16,025 nt of DNA, from assembly GCA_028679775.1 (NCBI GenBank), contig JAJRAX010000219.1, positions 1 to 16,025 of the forward strand, given 5' to 3'. The translations under genes were made by a program, and so were the position numbers. The notes below the pieces were generated by a model that did not search any database, was not told the origin of the DNA, and was given only the letters and a program-made list of their open reading frames with translations. Below are positions 6,550-15,387 of the stretch, one piece after another (position 1 is the stretch's first letter; every line of letters begins with the position of its first letter). The DNA is from Methanothrix sp. Its GTDB lineage: Archaea; Halobacteriota; Methanosarcinia; Methanotrichales; Methanotrichaceae.

Positions 6550-7266
6550 TTAGAAGAATTTCGATGCCAAGCTCTGCCTGGTTTGGCATCTCTCCGTCGC
6601 ACTGCAGCTCTTGCAGGGTGCACTCTCCAGTCGATCGGGCAGTTGGCCTTCTTTGATCATTCTTATCCGGTCTCTGATGCGCAGCATCCGTGCTCTGTCA
6701 ACGCTGTGAATCTCGACGGATCGCACCAGTCCCTGCCGCGGATATTCGACCAATCCGCAGTTGATGTGCTCGCTTTTTATCTCCGATAAAAGCATGGCAT
6801 ATCCCGCCAGGATGATCCGATCTCTCTTCCAAACGCCTTGTGTTGGGGCATTGCCTGTTCTTATGATGGATGGAACGCCGTCCACTGCCAGGCGGTCTAG
6901 CCTTCCTGAGAGTCCGAGCTTTTCCGAATGAAGGTCAACCTCTGCCTCGTAGGGGAGCAGAAGATCCAGGTTCCCTGCCAGGTTCTGGGCAATTCCCGCG
7001 ATTTCTTCCTCCAGCTCTCGGCAGGCGGAACTGACATCCTCCTGATCAATCTCATAAATCACAGGCAGTTCCTCCTCTAGCCGTGAGGCAATCTTTCTCA
7101 GGTGTCCTTCAAGGTCGTCCTTTTGAGAGATGGAAAGCATAAGGCTACGCAAGAGGATCTTCCTGGCGTCATTTTTCGCAGGCATGCCGCCCAGGCTCTC
7201 GAAGTAAACCAGGCGTGGACAGCGAAGGTAGAGACCGATTTCTGAGATCCGGACATTGGGGGTCAT
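6550..7266 (-). CDS. Cas4/RecB-like Fe-S protein with degenerate nuclease motifs
   Basis: This 238-residue protein has the layout of the Cas4/DUF83 branch of PD-(D/E)XK nucleases: an N-terminal cysteine in LYLRCPRLVYF (C16), a central nuclease core, and C-terminal cysteines C218, C221 and C227 (APCKSCSATERC) that would complete a 4Fe-4S cluster. The core keeps E107 (PYEAEV) and D124 (SGRLDRL). The E-x-K motif before TG is replaced: SIIRTG has I134 for the acid and R136 for the lysine. The QxxxY motif reads IILAGYA, with I152 for the glutamine. Nuclease activity is therefore doubtful, while the cluster seems intact. No CRISPR array or cas gene is in the window. The ribosome site before ATG 7266 is weak; a T/A-rich TATA-like run lies at about 7291-7300. 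Stand-alone Cas4-like proteins are common in archaea. Confidence 0.75.
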   Translation of the reverse strand: MTPNVRISEIGLYLRCPRLVYFESLGGMPAKNDARKILLRSLMLSISQKDDLEGHLRKIASRLEEELPVIYEIDQEDVSSACRELEEEIAGIAQNLAGNLDLLLPYEAEVDLHSEKLGLSGRLDRLAVDGVPSIIRTGNAPTQGVWKRDRIILAGYAMLLSEIKSEHINCGLVEYPRQGLVRSVEIHSVDRARMLRIRDRIRMIKEGQLPDRLESAPCKSCSATERCQTRQSLASKFF

Positions 7267-7433
7267 CAGTTTCTCTATGCAGCTTCTATTTTAAAAATTT
7301 TTTTCTTATTCAGAGAACTCGAAGCACAAGACTTATCAGTTTTAACCGAGACTATAACATCATGAACTTCTATACTGATCAGGATGGATGACGCATGCTA
7401 CACTTGCGGTGAACAACCAATCAATCATCGTGG

Positions 7434-7449
7434 ATGAGTTTGCTCAGGC
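7434..7449 (+). repeat. 16-bp direct repeat, copy 2 (first copy at 2732-2747)
   Basis: Exact copy of ATGAGTTTGCTCAGGC in the gap between the Cas4-like gene and the DUF1328 gene. The surrounding 7267-7524 holds no gene I can support; a 17-codon frame at about 7385-7438 with a CxxC pair is too short to call. Confidence 0.5.
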
Positions 7450-7524
7450 GCAGACAGAATTAATGCCGACAATATCGACTAGATCGGCGTATTAAATTAT
7501 ATATATCTGGGGGTGAACAAAAAA

Positions 7525-7695
7525 ATGACTGGCTTGATTAGCTTAGCGATAGCATTCTTCATTCTCGCCATCATAGCGGGGGCATTGGGGATGAAAGGAG
7601 TTGCAGGCATATCAATGAATATCGCCAAATGGCTGGTAATAATATTCTTAATATTGGCGCTAATAACGCTGGCGTTAATATCGTTTATACTGTAG
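7525..7695 (+). CDS. DUF1328 (YtjA/UPF0391-like) membrane miniprotein
   Basis: This is a 56-residue, almost wholly hydrophobic protein with two spans (about 4-24 and 33-55). They are joined by a small glycine-rich turn [16 protein letters not shown]. The pattern [14 protein letters not shown] followed by an A-K pair and the second span is that of the DUF1328 family (about 50-60 residues, inner-membrane, function unknown, stress-associated in some bacteria). ATG at 7525 is favoured over the in-frame GTG at 7513 because GGGGGTGA (7509-7516) then serves as ribosome site 8 bases upstream. An AT run at 7491-7506 could hold a TATA box, but it is close to the start. The family is better known in bacteria, so transfer is possible. 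Confidence 0.75.
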   Translation: MTGLISLAIAFFILAIIAGALGMKGVAGISMNIAKWLVIIFLILALITLALISFIL

Positions 7696-7771
7696 CATCT
7701 CGTGCGATGAGTGGCTTTCGGCCTGATCATTGCATCGGGGATAATGAGCATGCGTATTAAACTCGCAGGGT

Positions 7772-7816
7772 TAAGGAGTCCCCATCCTTTAGGGTGAGGT
7801 GGAATTGGACTCCTTA
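7772..7816. repeat. Nested hairpin, possible IS200/IS605-type end remnant or terminator
   Basis: Perfect 10-bp arms TAAGGAGTCC (7772-7781) and GGACTCCTTA (7807-7816) enclose a second stem CATCC / TTTA / GGGTG (7783-7796, one G-U pair). The inner CCCCATCC-TTTA-GGGTGAGG resembles the structured right ends of TnpB-bearing insertion sequences. It sits between the DUF1328 gene and the 3' end of metY, which converge on it, so it might also act as a two-way terminator, though neither side is followed by a clear T run. The remaining bases of 7696-7852 show no gene. Confidence 0.45.
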
Positions 7817-7852
7817 CATGATTACTTTCACCAATAGATTTCGTTTGTCGCT

Positions 7853-10216
<2,364 letters not shown>

Positions 10217-10223
10217 GCGAGAA

Positions 10224-10245
10224 GAAGGCGCCAAGCGTTGCCTTC
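10224..10245 (+). terminator. Hairpin after pdxS
   Basis: GAAGGC (10224-10229) and GCCTTC (10240-10245) pair around a 10-base loop, starting 7 bases after the pdxS stop. No long T run follows, so termination is a guess. Confidence 0.35.
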
Positions 10246-10360
10246 AGACTGAGCTGACTGATGATTTAATATTGTGATGAAATTAAAAATTAACCAGAAT
10301 TGCCGCTATAAGGAGCTTTATCTTTTCCTAGAATGGTAAGGGAGTATGCCAAGATGAGAC

Positions 10361-10447
10361 GGGACGGAATCATCTGTCCCATTCATTTACTGTTCGACTG
10401 GCCACTGCAAAGATGCAGCGGTTCATGGCAATTCATAAAAAAGAGGT
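10361..10447 (+). promoter_or_regulatory. Structured leader upstream of cysK
   Basis: Two hairpins precede the cysK ribosome site (GAGGT, 10443-10447). The first is GGGACGGA / ATCA-type loop / TCTGTCCC at 10361-10380, an 8-bp stem with one G-U pair. The second is CTGCA / AAGA / TGCAG at 10405-10418, possibly extended by GCCA (10401-10404) with TGGC (10426-10429). AT-rich DNA at about 10261-10300 could hold the promoter, which would place both hairpins in a 5' leader of over 100 bases. I recognise no known riboswitch class. Confidence 0.35.
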
Positions 10448-10453
10448 TGACTT

Positions 10454-11383
10454 ATGGGAAAGATCTATGAAGATCTAACCAAGACCATTGGCAATACGCC
10501 TCTGGTAAGATTGAACAGAATAGCAAAGGGTCTGGATGCTACCGTACTCGTAAAGCTCGAATCATTCAATCCCCTTAGCAGCGTCAAAGATAGAATCGGC
10601 GTCTCAATGATTGAGGCGGCAGAAAAGGCGGGTCATATCAAAGAGAACACCATCATCCTTGAGCCGACCAGCGGCAATACCGGAATTGCTCTGGCTTTTG
10701 TCAGTGCAGCCAAGGGCTACAAGCTGGTATTGGTCATGCCTGAGACGATGTCTATCGAGAGACGAAAGCTGCTCAAGGCTCTGGGCGCAGACCTGGTTCT
10801 GACTCCCGGAAGCCAGGGAATGAAAGGAGCCGTGAATACCGCGGAAGAGATGCTGGCCAAAGATCCTCGATACTATTACATTCCCCAGCAGTTCAGAAAT
10901 CCATCCAACCCGGAGGTCCATCGCAAGACAACTGCCGAGGAGATCTGGAGGGATACGGACGGAAAGGTCGACTTTGTGGTAGCTGGTGTTGGCACCGGCG
11001 GAACCATAACCGGCATAGCTGAAGTCATAAAGTCCAGGAAGCCGGGCTTCAAAGCGGTGGCAGTCGAGCCTTCTGCCTCGCCGGTTCTCTCCGGAGGCAA
11101 GCCGGGACCTCACAAAATCCAGGGACTGGCGCCGGGATTCGTGCCTGATGTTCTCAAGCTCGACCTTGTAGACGAGATAGTCAAAGTGGAATACGAGGAT
11201 GCCGTAAAGACTGCTCGACGTCTGGCGAGAGAAGAAGGCATCCTGGTAGGCATCTCATCCGGGGCAGCTGCCTGGGCTGGACTGGAGCTGGCAGCGAGAC
11301 CGGAGAACAAAGGCAAGCAGATTGTGGTAATTCTCCCAGACACGGGAGAGCGCTACCTCAGCACTGAGCTCTTCGAGTTTTAG
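10454..11383 (+). CDS. cysK: Cysteine synthase / O-acetylserine sulfhydrylase (CysK)
   Basis: This 309-residue fold-type II PLP enzyme joins sulfide to O-acetylserine, made by the next gene product, to give cysteine. K45 in LSSVKDRIG is the PLP lysine. The substrate loop is [11 protein letters not shown] (70-80, SGNTG at 73-77), the phosphate-binding loop is [10 protein letters not shown], and [10 protein letters not shown] supplies the late serine that contacts the pyridine nitrogen. The C terminus [12 protein letters not shown] is classic for CysK. Length matches the family (about 300-315). ATG at 10454 has GAGGT six bases upstream. cysE begins 13 bases after its stop, so the two are surely cotranscribed. 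In methanogens this route coexists with or replaces tRNA-dependent cysteine synthesis. A cystathionine beta-synthase-like use of O-phosphoserine cannot be fully excluded. Confidence 0.95.
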   Translation: MGKIYEDLTKTIGNTPLVRLNRIAKGLDATVLVKLESFNPLSSVKDRIGVSMIEAAEKAGHIKENTIILEPTSGNTGIALAFVSAAKGYKLVLVMPETMSIERRKLLKALGADLVLTPGSQGMKGAVNTAEEMLAKDPRYYYIPQQFRNPSNPEVHRKTTAEEIWRDTDGKVDFVVAGVGTGGTITGIAEVIKSRKPGFKAVAVEPSASPVLSGGKPGPHKIQGLAPGFVPDVLKLDLVDEIVKVEYEDAVKTARRLAREEGILVGISSGAAAWAGLELAARPENKGKQIVVILPDTGERYLSTELFEF

Positions 11384-11396
11384 AGGTGGCCGGAAG

Positions 11397-12353
11397 ATGA
11401 GCATCATAGAGGACATCCGGACCGTCTTTGCCAAGGACCCCGCTGCCAAGTCTACCCTAGAGGTAATCACCTGCTATCCGGGGTTGCATGCCATCTGGAT
11501 GCACCGAATCTCTCACTTCCTCTGGACTCATAAACTCTTTTTTTTTGCCAGACTCAGCTCTCACTTCGCCCGCTTCCTGACCGGAGTGGAGATTCACCCT
11601 GGAGCAAAGATCGGCAAACGATTCTTCATAGATCACGGCATGGGTGTGGTCATAGGCGAGACTGCTGAGGTTGGAGACGATGTGCTGATGTACATGGGAA
11701 CTGTGCTCGGCGGGACCAGTCTCGACAAGATCAAGCGTCATCCCACTGTCGAAGATCGGGTGGTCATAGGAGCTGGGTCCATTATCCTCGGACCGATTAC
11801 CATAGGAACTGGTGCCAAGATCGGAGCAGGATCTGTGGTGGTCCGGTCTGTGCCCGCTGGAGCCACTGTTGTAGGTGTGCCTGGAAGAATTGCTGAGCCG
11901 GAATGCCCGGCCACAGGAACGGATCTGAACTATGCCAATCTGCCTGATCCCATGTTGCGAGTGGTCAGCAGGCTCCTGGACCGGCAGAACCGGCTGGAGG
12001 AGCGCTTGCGATCTCTGCAAAAAGCCATGCCTGGGCCGGAAGCTGAGAAGCTGGTGGCCCAGATGAAGCAGGAAGAAGAGATTCGTGAGGCTTTGCGGGA
12101 TATCCTGGACCCAGAGGTGGGAATAGACATCGTAGACCTGGGCCTGATCAAGGAGATAGTCATATTGGGCGATGACCAAGTAAAGGTGGACATGGTTCTG
12201 ACCTCTCAGGCCTGCCCAATGGTAAGCCACCTCACTGAACAGGTTAAAAGGCGCGTGGAGGGACTAAACGGCATTCGTCATGTTGATGTTCGGGTCTTGG
12301 ATGAGCCCTGGAACTGGGATTATTTCGTCCGGCAGCAGAAAGCGAGGGCTTAG
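11397..12353 (+). CDS. cysE: Serine O-acetyltransferase (CysE) fused to a C-terminal MIP18/DUF59 (SufT-like) domain
   Basis: Residues 1 to about 168 are a serine acetyltransferase of the short EpsC type. They include the helical N terminus (MHRISHFLW), then left-handed beta-helix hexapeptides with [25 protein letters not shown] (catalytic D79-H80) and [16 protein letters not shown] (H115). A charged helical linker follows (about 190-228). Residues 229-308 match the MIP18/DUF59/PaaD family used in Fe-S cluster maturation: [19 protein letters not shown], a conserved cysteine in TSQACPM (C273), and [16 protein letters not shown]. Plain CysE proteins of this type end near 170-240 residues. The junction lies in one uninterrupted frame with no internal ribosome site I can see. 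GAGGTGG precedes the ATG. It sits between cysK (13-base gap) and a Fe-S protein gene (2-base gap). Confidence 0.92.
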   Translation: MSIIEDIRTVFAKDPAAKSTLEVITCYPGLHAIWMHRISHFLWTHKLFFFARLSSHFARFLTGVEIHPGAKIGKRFFIDHGMGVVIGETAEVGDDVLMYMGTVLGGTSLDKIKRHPTVEDRVVIGAGSIILGPITIGTGAKIGAGSVVVRSVPAGATVVGVPGRIAEPECPATGTDLNYANLPDPMLRVVSRLLDRQNRLEERLRSLQKAMPGPEAEKLVAQMKQEEEIREALRDILDPEVGIDIVDLGLIKEIVILGDDQVKVDMVLTSQACPMVSHLTEQVKRRVEGLNGIRHVDVRVLDEPWNWDYFVRQQKARA

Positions 12354-12355
12354 GT

Positions 12356-13036
12356 ATGCCAGACATATCCAAAATGCTGCCGGGCTACAACTGCGGTGAA
12401 TGCGGTCACAGGCAGTGCAAGGATTACGCAGAGGAGATTCGTAGTTTGCAGGATGCCGGCAAGTGTCCTTACCTGGAGCTGGAGAGGTTTGCAGACACAA
12501 AGGCCGAGATTCAGGAGTTCCTGGCCACTCATGTTATCGCCGATGACCGGGTGGAAGACTTCTCGTTGCCCGTTTCCTGTAAGGGCTGCGGAGAATCAAT
12601 CATCAGCCTAGCGGACGAAAGGGGTGCAGATTTCAGCCTGGGTCCTATTCCAGGAGAGCCATCCTGCCGCGAGGATCTGTATCCTTTTGCCAGAACCAGA
12701 GGCATAAAGCCCGGAGACGTTCTCAGATACAGGGCTCTGGGCTGTCCGGTAATACATTTTGCGAGAGTGATGAGTTACAATTCTGGGATAGCTACAGTCC
12801 ACCTGGCAGGGCCACATCAACTGGAGAGAGATGGATTCTCGTATAAGGATGTGGGCATCTGCATGGTCACGGGATTCGAAGGATCCGTAAACAGGGGCAG
12901 GATTCCGAATGTTGGTGAGACCGTCAAGTTTCTGCCCAGCCACTGCCGAATGCAGCAGGTCCATTCCGGAGTCATAGTCCTCTCGGAAGGCAAGAAGCTG
13001 AGAATCGAGGGAATCGACTTGAAAATATGGAGATAG
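12356..13036 (+). CDS. Cysteine-rich Fe-S protein with RnfB/CdhE-type N-terminal cluster motif, function unknown
   Basis: This 226-residue protein begins with LPGYNCGECGHRQCKDYA. With C37 it gives C13-x2-C16-x4-C21-x15-C37, the four-cysteine 4Fe-4S motif (PF04060-like) found at the N termini of RnfB and of the corrinoid Fe-S subunit of CO dehydrogenase/acetyl-CoA synthase. A second pair, CKGC, lies at 75-78, and single cysteines at 104, 130, 169 and 197 could hold another cluster. The C-terminal part has conserved-looking blocks (GCPVIHFARV, GICMVTGFEG, NRGRIPNVGETV) that I cannot assign. No membrane span or signal peptide is seen, so it is cytoplasmic. It follows cysE after 2 bases and closes the cysK operon, suggesting a role in sulfide, electron or cluster transfer linked to cysteine synthesis. 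That role is inference only. Confidence 0.8.
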   Translation: MPDISKMLPGYNCGECGHRQCKDYAEEIRSLQDAGKCPYLELERFADTKAEIQEFLATHVIADDRVEDFSLPVSCKGCGESIISLADERGADFSLGPIPGEPSCREDLYPFARTRGIKPGDVLRYRALGCPVIHFARVMSYNSGIATVHLAGPHQLERDGFSYKDVGICMVTGFEGSVNRGRIPNVGETVKFLPSHCRMQQVHSGVIVLSEGKKLRIEGIDLKIWR

Positions 13037-13047
13037 GGCTCCTAAGG

Positions 13048-13055
13048 TTTATATA
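13048..13055 (+). promoter_or_regulatory. TATA box for the HTH regulator-larE pair
   Basis: TTTATATA lies just after the stop of the Fe-S protein gene and is a near-perfect archaeal box A. A start site near 13078 gives a leader of about 45 bases to the ATG at 13124. The regulator and larE can thus be transcribed apart from the cysK operon. Confidence 0.55.
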
Positions 13056-13123
13056 CTCAAATCAGCTCATTAACAATTGTGATTTAGCGTTCAATGCTAA
13101 AGGCTATTTCAGGTCAGGTAAGA

Positions 13124-13444
13124 ATGAAATCCCCTTGTGAAATGGTAGTCTGGGAGATGCTGCCAAGCATCAGAGCGGCAGTAGCAGAAGAGCTTGTAAA
13201 ACGAGGCCTAGCTCAAAAGGAGGTCTCGAAGCTGCTGGGAATCACAGCTCCTGCTGTTTCTCAATATGTCTCCAAGAAGAGAGGGTACAATATCGAGTTC
13301 GGTGAAGAGATAAAGGCATCAATATCCAGGCTTGCCGACGATCTGGTGGAGAAGAGGCTGGAAAATCCTGTGGAGAGGATTTGCGAGATCTGCAGGATGA
13401 TGCGAGAGGACGACGCTTCTTGCGGCTCGGCCCGCTGCAAATAA
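13124..13444 (+). CDS. XRE-like HTH transcriptional regulator (COG2522 type) with C-terminal cysteine cluster
   Basis: This 106-residue archaeal regulator starts MKSPCEMVVW, a common opening in this family. Its helix-turn-helix reads RGLAQKEVSKLLGITAPAVS and ends QYVSKKRG. The C terminus ends CEICRMM, then SC and ARC, giving four cysteines (C87, C90, C100, C105 from this start) that could bind an Fe-S cluster or zinc, plus C5 near the N terminus. An in-frame ATG at 13094 would add 10 residues; 13124 is preferred because AGGT precedes it and homologues begin there. larE follows 11 bases later, so the regulator and sulfur transferase are probably cotranscribed. A metal- or redox-sensing repressor role is inferred from the cysteines and context. 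Confidence 0.82.
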   Translation: MKSPCEMVVWEMLPSIRAAVAEELVKRGLAQKEVSKLLGITAPAVSQYVSKKRGYNIEFGEEIKASISRLADDLVEKRLENPVERICEICRMMREDDASCGSARCK

Positions 13445-13455
13445 AAGAGGATTTG

Positions 13456-14286
13456 ATGGACTGGCAGGACAGGCTAGCAGATCTCAGGCAACGGATAGCG
13501 AAAAAGGAAAAGATTCTTATTGCCTATTCCGGTGGTGTGGACAGCAGCCTCCTGGCCAGCGTTGCCAGCGATGTTCTGAAAGAAAATGCGCTGTGCGTCA
13601 TACTGGACTCGGAGACCCTTCCGAGGAGCGAGTTCTTGCATGCCGGAGAACTGGCTCGATCTTTAGGCCTCAACTTCGAGGTCAGGAAATGCTCTCTTCT
13701 TTCCCTGGAGGGATTCGCAAATAATCCGCCAAACAGATGCTACTTCTGCAAAAAGGCGTCCTTTGGAGAGCTTTTCTCTCTGGCAAGAGATAGAGGGATA
13801 GACTGCATCGCGGATGGATTGAATCAATCGGATTATGATGATTATCGGCCGGGCATTGCCGCCTGCCGGGAAATGGGCATCTGGCATCCGTTTGTGGATG
13901 CCGGCATATCCAAGAAAGATATCCGGGAAATCGCCAGAAATATGGGCCTTTCTTTTTGGGACAAGCCCTCCTCCGCCTGCCTTTCTTCCAGGATTCCCTA
14001 TGGAGAGAAGATCCGCGTTGACAACCTTTTGATGGTGGAACAGGCCGAGGATTTTCTGAAAAGCCTGGGCTTCATTCAGGTTAGAGTCAGGGCTCATGGA
14101 AAGCTGGCCAGAATCGAGTTTCTGGAGGAAGATCTGCAAAGAGCGCTGAATTGTAGAGTTGAGATCTCCAGGAAATTTAGGTTTATAGGATTTCTGTATG
14201 CTGCAATGGATCTATCGGGATTTAGAAGCGGCAGCATGAATGAGATGCTGGAGAGGGAAACTGGTAGAGATATCCGCAATTTCTAA
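13456..14286 (+). CDS. larE: LarE-family ATP-dependent sulfur transferase (PP-loop), three-cysteine type
   Basis: This 276-residue protein has the PP-loop AYSGGVDSS (23-31) that adenylates its substrate and the LarE motif KPSSACLSSRIPYG (170-183) with C175. C175 corresponds to the cysteine whose sulfur is given up by the Lactiplantibacillus enzyme (C176). It also carries CYFCKK with C95 and C98. Homologues with these three cysteines are known to bind a 4Fe-4S cluster and to transfer sulfur without self-sacrifice, so this one probably uses a cluster. ATG 13456 has GAGG five bases upstream; a longer frame from 13381 overlaps the regulator gene and is rejected. larB, larC and lactate racemase are absent from the window, so the acceptor is unknown: a nickel-pincer cofactor or some other sulfur acceptor. 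Length matches LarE (about 270-280). Confidence 0.9.
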   Translation: MDWQDRLADLRQRIAKKEKILIAYSGGVDSSLLASVASDVLKENALCVILDSETLPRSEFLHAGELARSLGLNFEVRKCSLLSLEGFANNPPNRCYFCKKASFGELFSLARDRGIDCIADGLNQSDYDDYRPGIAACREMGIWHPFVDAGISKKDIREIARNMGLSFWDKPSSACLSSRIPYGEKIRVDNLLMVEQAEDFLKSLGFIQVRVRAHGKLARIEFLEEDLQRALNCRVEISRKFRFIGFLYAAMDLSGFRSGSMNEMLERETGRDIRNF

Positions 14287-14679
14287 CACTTATTTTCAGT
14301 TGCCAAGATCCAAACGAGGCTGACAATTCTCCGTATCCATTTTGTGATCGCTTTCGCTCCATACAGATCAAATGCCCCAACGATACTGCTGTTTCACACC
14401 GACCCCGGGCAGGCCTGCGCTTGTGGAGGATCTCACCAGAAGGACGTTCGCGACTATGATTGAGAGCGCAGCTGAGAGAGCTGTCTCAAATGGTATCCAT
14501 CCTGTGGGCCATTTGAGCAAGAGCCTTGCTACTCTGGATTCTTTAATCAAGATAGAGGACTTTTATGTAATCACCGCATTGCTCATCCTATCTAATGTTA
14601 TTAACTCCAAAAGATTTATTAATAAATACAATTTATCATTTGAACTATATCGAATATAATGTTAATATGGGGAAGATAA
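14287..14679 (+). other. Intergenic stretch with an unassigned frame (14372-14659) and an AT-rich promoter region
   Basis: A plus-strand frame of 95 codons starts at ATG 14372. Its middle (EDLTRRTFATMIESAAERAV, then SNGIHPVGHLSK and TLDSLIKIEDF) has protein-like composition, but its end (NSKRFINKYNLSFELYRI) is AT-driven and runs into promoter DNA. No ribosome site precedes it. It may be a fragment of a decayed gene. From about 14595 the DNA is very AT-rich (ATTTATTAATAAATAC, AATTTATCA), likely the promoter of the DUF4198-cooC pair. Nothing else is seen. Confidence 0.3.
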
Positions 14680-15387
14680 ATGCACGAGAATAAGCTATCT
14701 TTGATGGTCCAGGGTCACGAGATCTGGCTTGAGAAGAATGGAAATGGATCTGCTCAACTGTCCATTATGTTTGGCCACAATATGCACCGCGACGGTGCGG
14801 TGGATATCAAAAGGCTCATGGCAAATGTCTTTGATCAGAATGGGGGAAAAGTGGATGCGGAACTGTTATCTGGCCAAGACAGCAACACCCTGGAGTTTAA
14901 GGCTGCAAAGGACGGATTCTACACTGCTTTTGTGGACATGGGCGTGACAATCTGGTCCGTGAACAAGGACGGCTACAAGGAGGGCCCGAAGTTCAAGTAC
15001 AAGGATGTAACCTACTCAGGAGCCTTTCACCAGATGGCGAAGTACATTGTGGCTGTAGGCAAAGCAGGTGAATACAAGAGCAGCCCGCTTCATGGAATTC
15101 TTGAGATCATCCCAAAAGAGCCGAATTTCCAGGTAGGCAGTGATGCCCTATTGACTGTAATGTATGAGGACAAGCCCCTGGTCGGCGTCGAGGTCAAGGC
15201 CGTCTCCAAGAATGAGGGAAAGGAGATGGCTCTGGTCAAGACTGACAGGTCAGGATCAGTTCGAATCCCGATCACCGTTGCAGGCGAGTGGATGTTCCTG
15301 GCCCGTTATAACGACAGCAGCAAGAAGGTTAACGAGGAGTTCGATGAGTCGGTCTTTATAAACACTCTGGTCATGGAGGCCAGATGA
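14680..15387 (+). CDS. DUF4198-family protein, cytosolic, probable nickel/cobalt-handling partner of CooC
   Basis: This 235-residue protein matches the DUF4198 pattern, a family often linked with nickel or cobalt uptake. The N terminus has GHEIWLEKNG (H13), followed by LSIMFGHNMHRDGA with H33 and H36, and an Ig-like C-terminal beta domain ends with TDRSGSVRIPITVAGEWMFL. Most family members are exported; this one has no signal peptide or membrane anchor, so it probably works in the cytoplasm. The ATG at 14680 has GGGGA six bases upstream. Its stop overlaps the CooC-like start by 4 bases (ATGA), so the two are translationally coupled. The likely job is holding nickel for the ATPase, with H2, H13, H33 and H36 as candidate ligands. 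The metal and the target enzyme are inferences. Confidence 0.8.
   Translation: MHENKLSLMVQGHEIWLEKNGNGSAQLSIMFGHNMHRDGAVDIKRLMANVFDQNGGKVDAELLSGQDSNTLEFKAAKDGFYTAFVDMGVTIWSVNKDGYKEGPKFKYKDVTYSGAFHQMAKYIVAVGKAGEYKSSPLHGILEIIPKEPNFQVGSDALLTVMYEDKPLVGVEVKAVSKNEGKEMALVKTDRSGSVRIPITVAGEWMFLARYNDSSKKVNEEFDESVFINTLVMEAR

Noticed and set aside
6550..7266. Part of a CRISPR-Cas locus
   Set aside because: No repeat-spacer array and no other cas gene are in the window, and the nuclease motifs are degenerate; stand-alone Cas4-like proteins are common in archaea.
10250..10285. Box C/D guide RNA, from TGATGA and CTGA motifs after pdxS
   Set aside because: The order and spacing of the boxes (CTGA before TGATGA, no D box after it) do not fit a C/D RNA.
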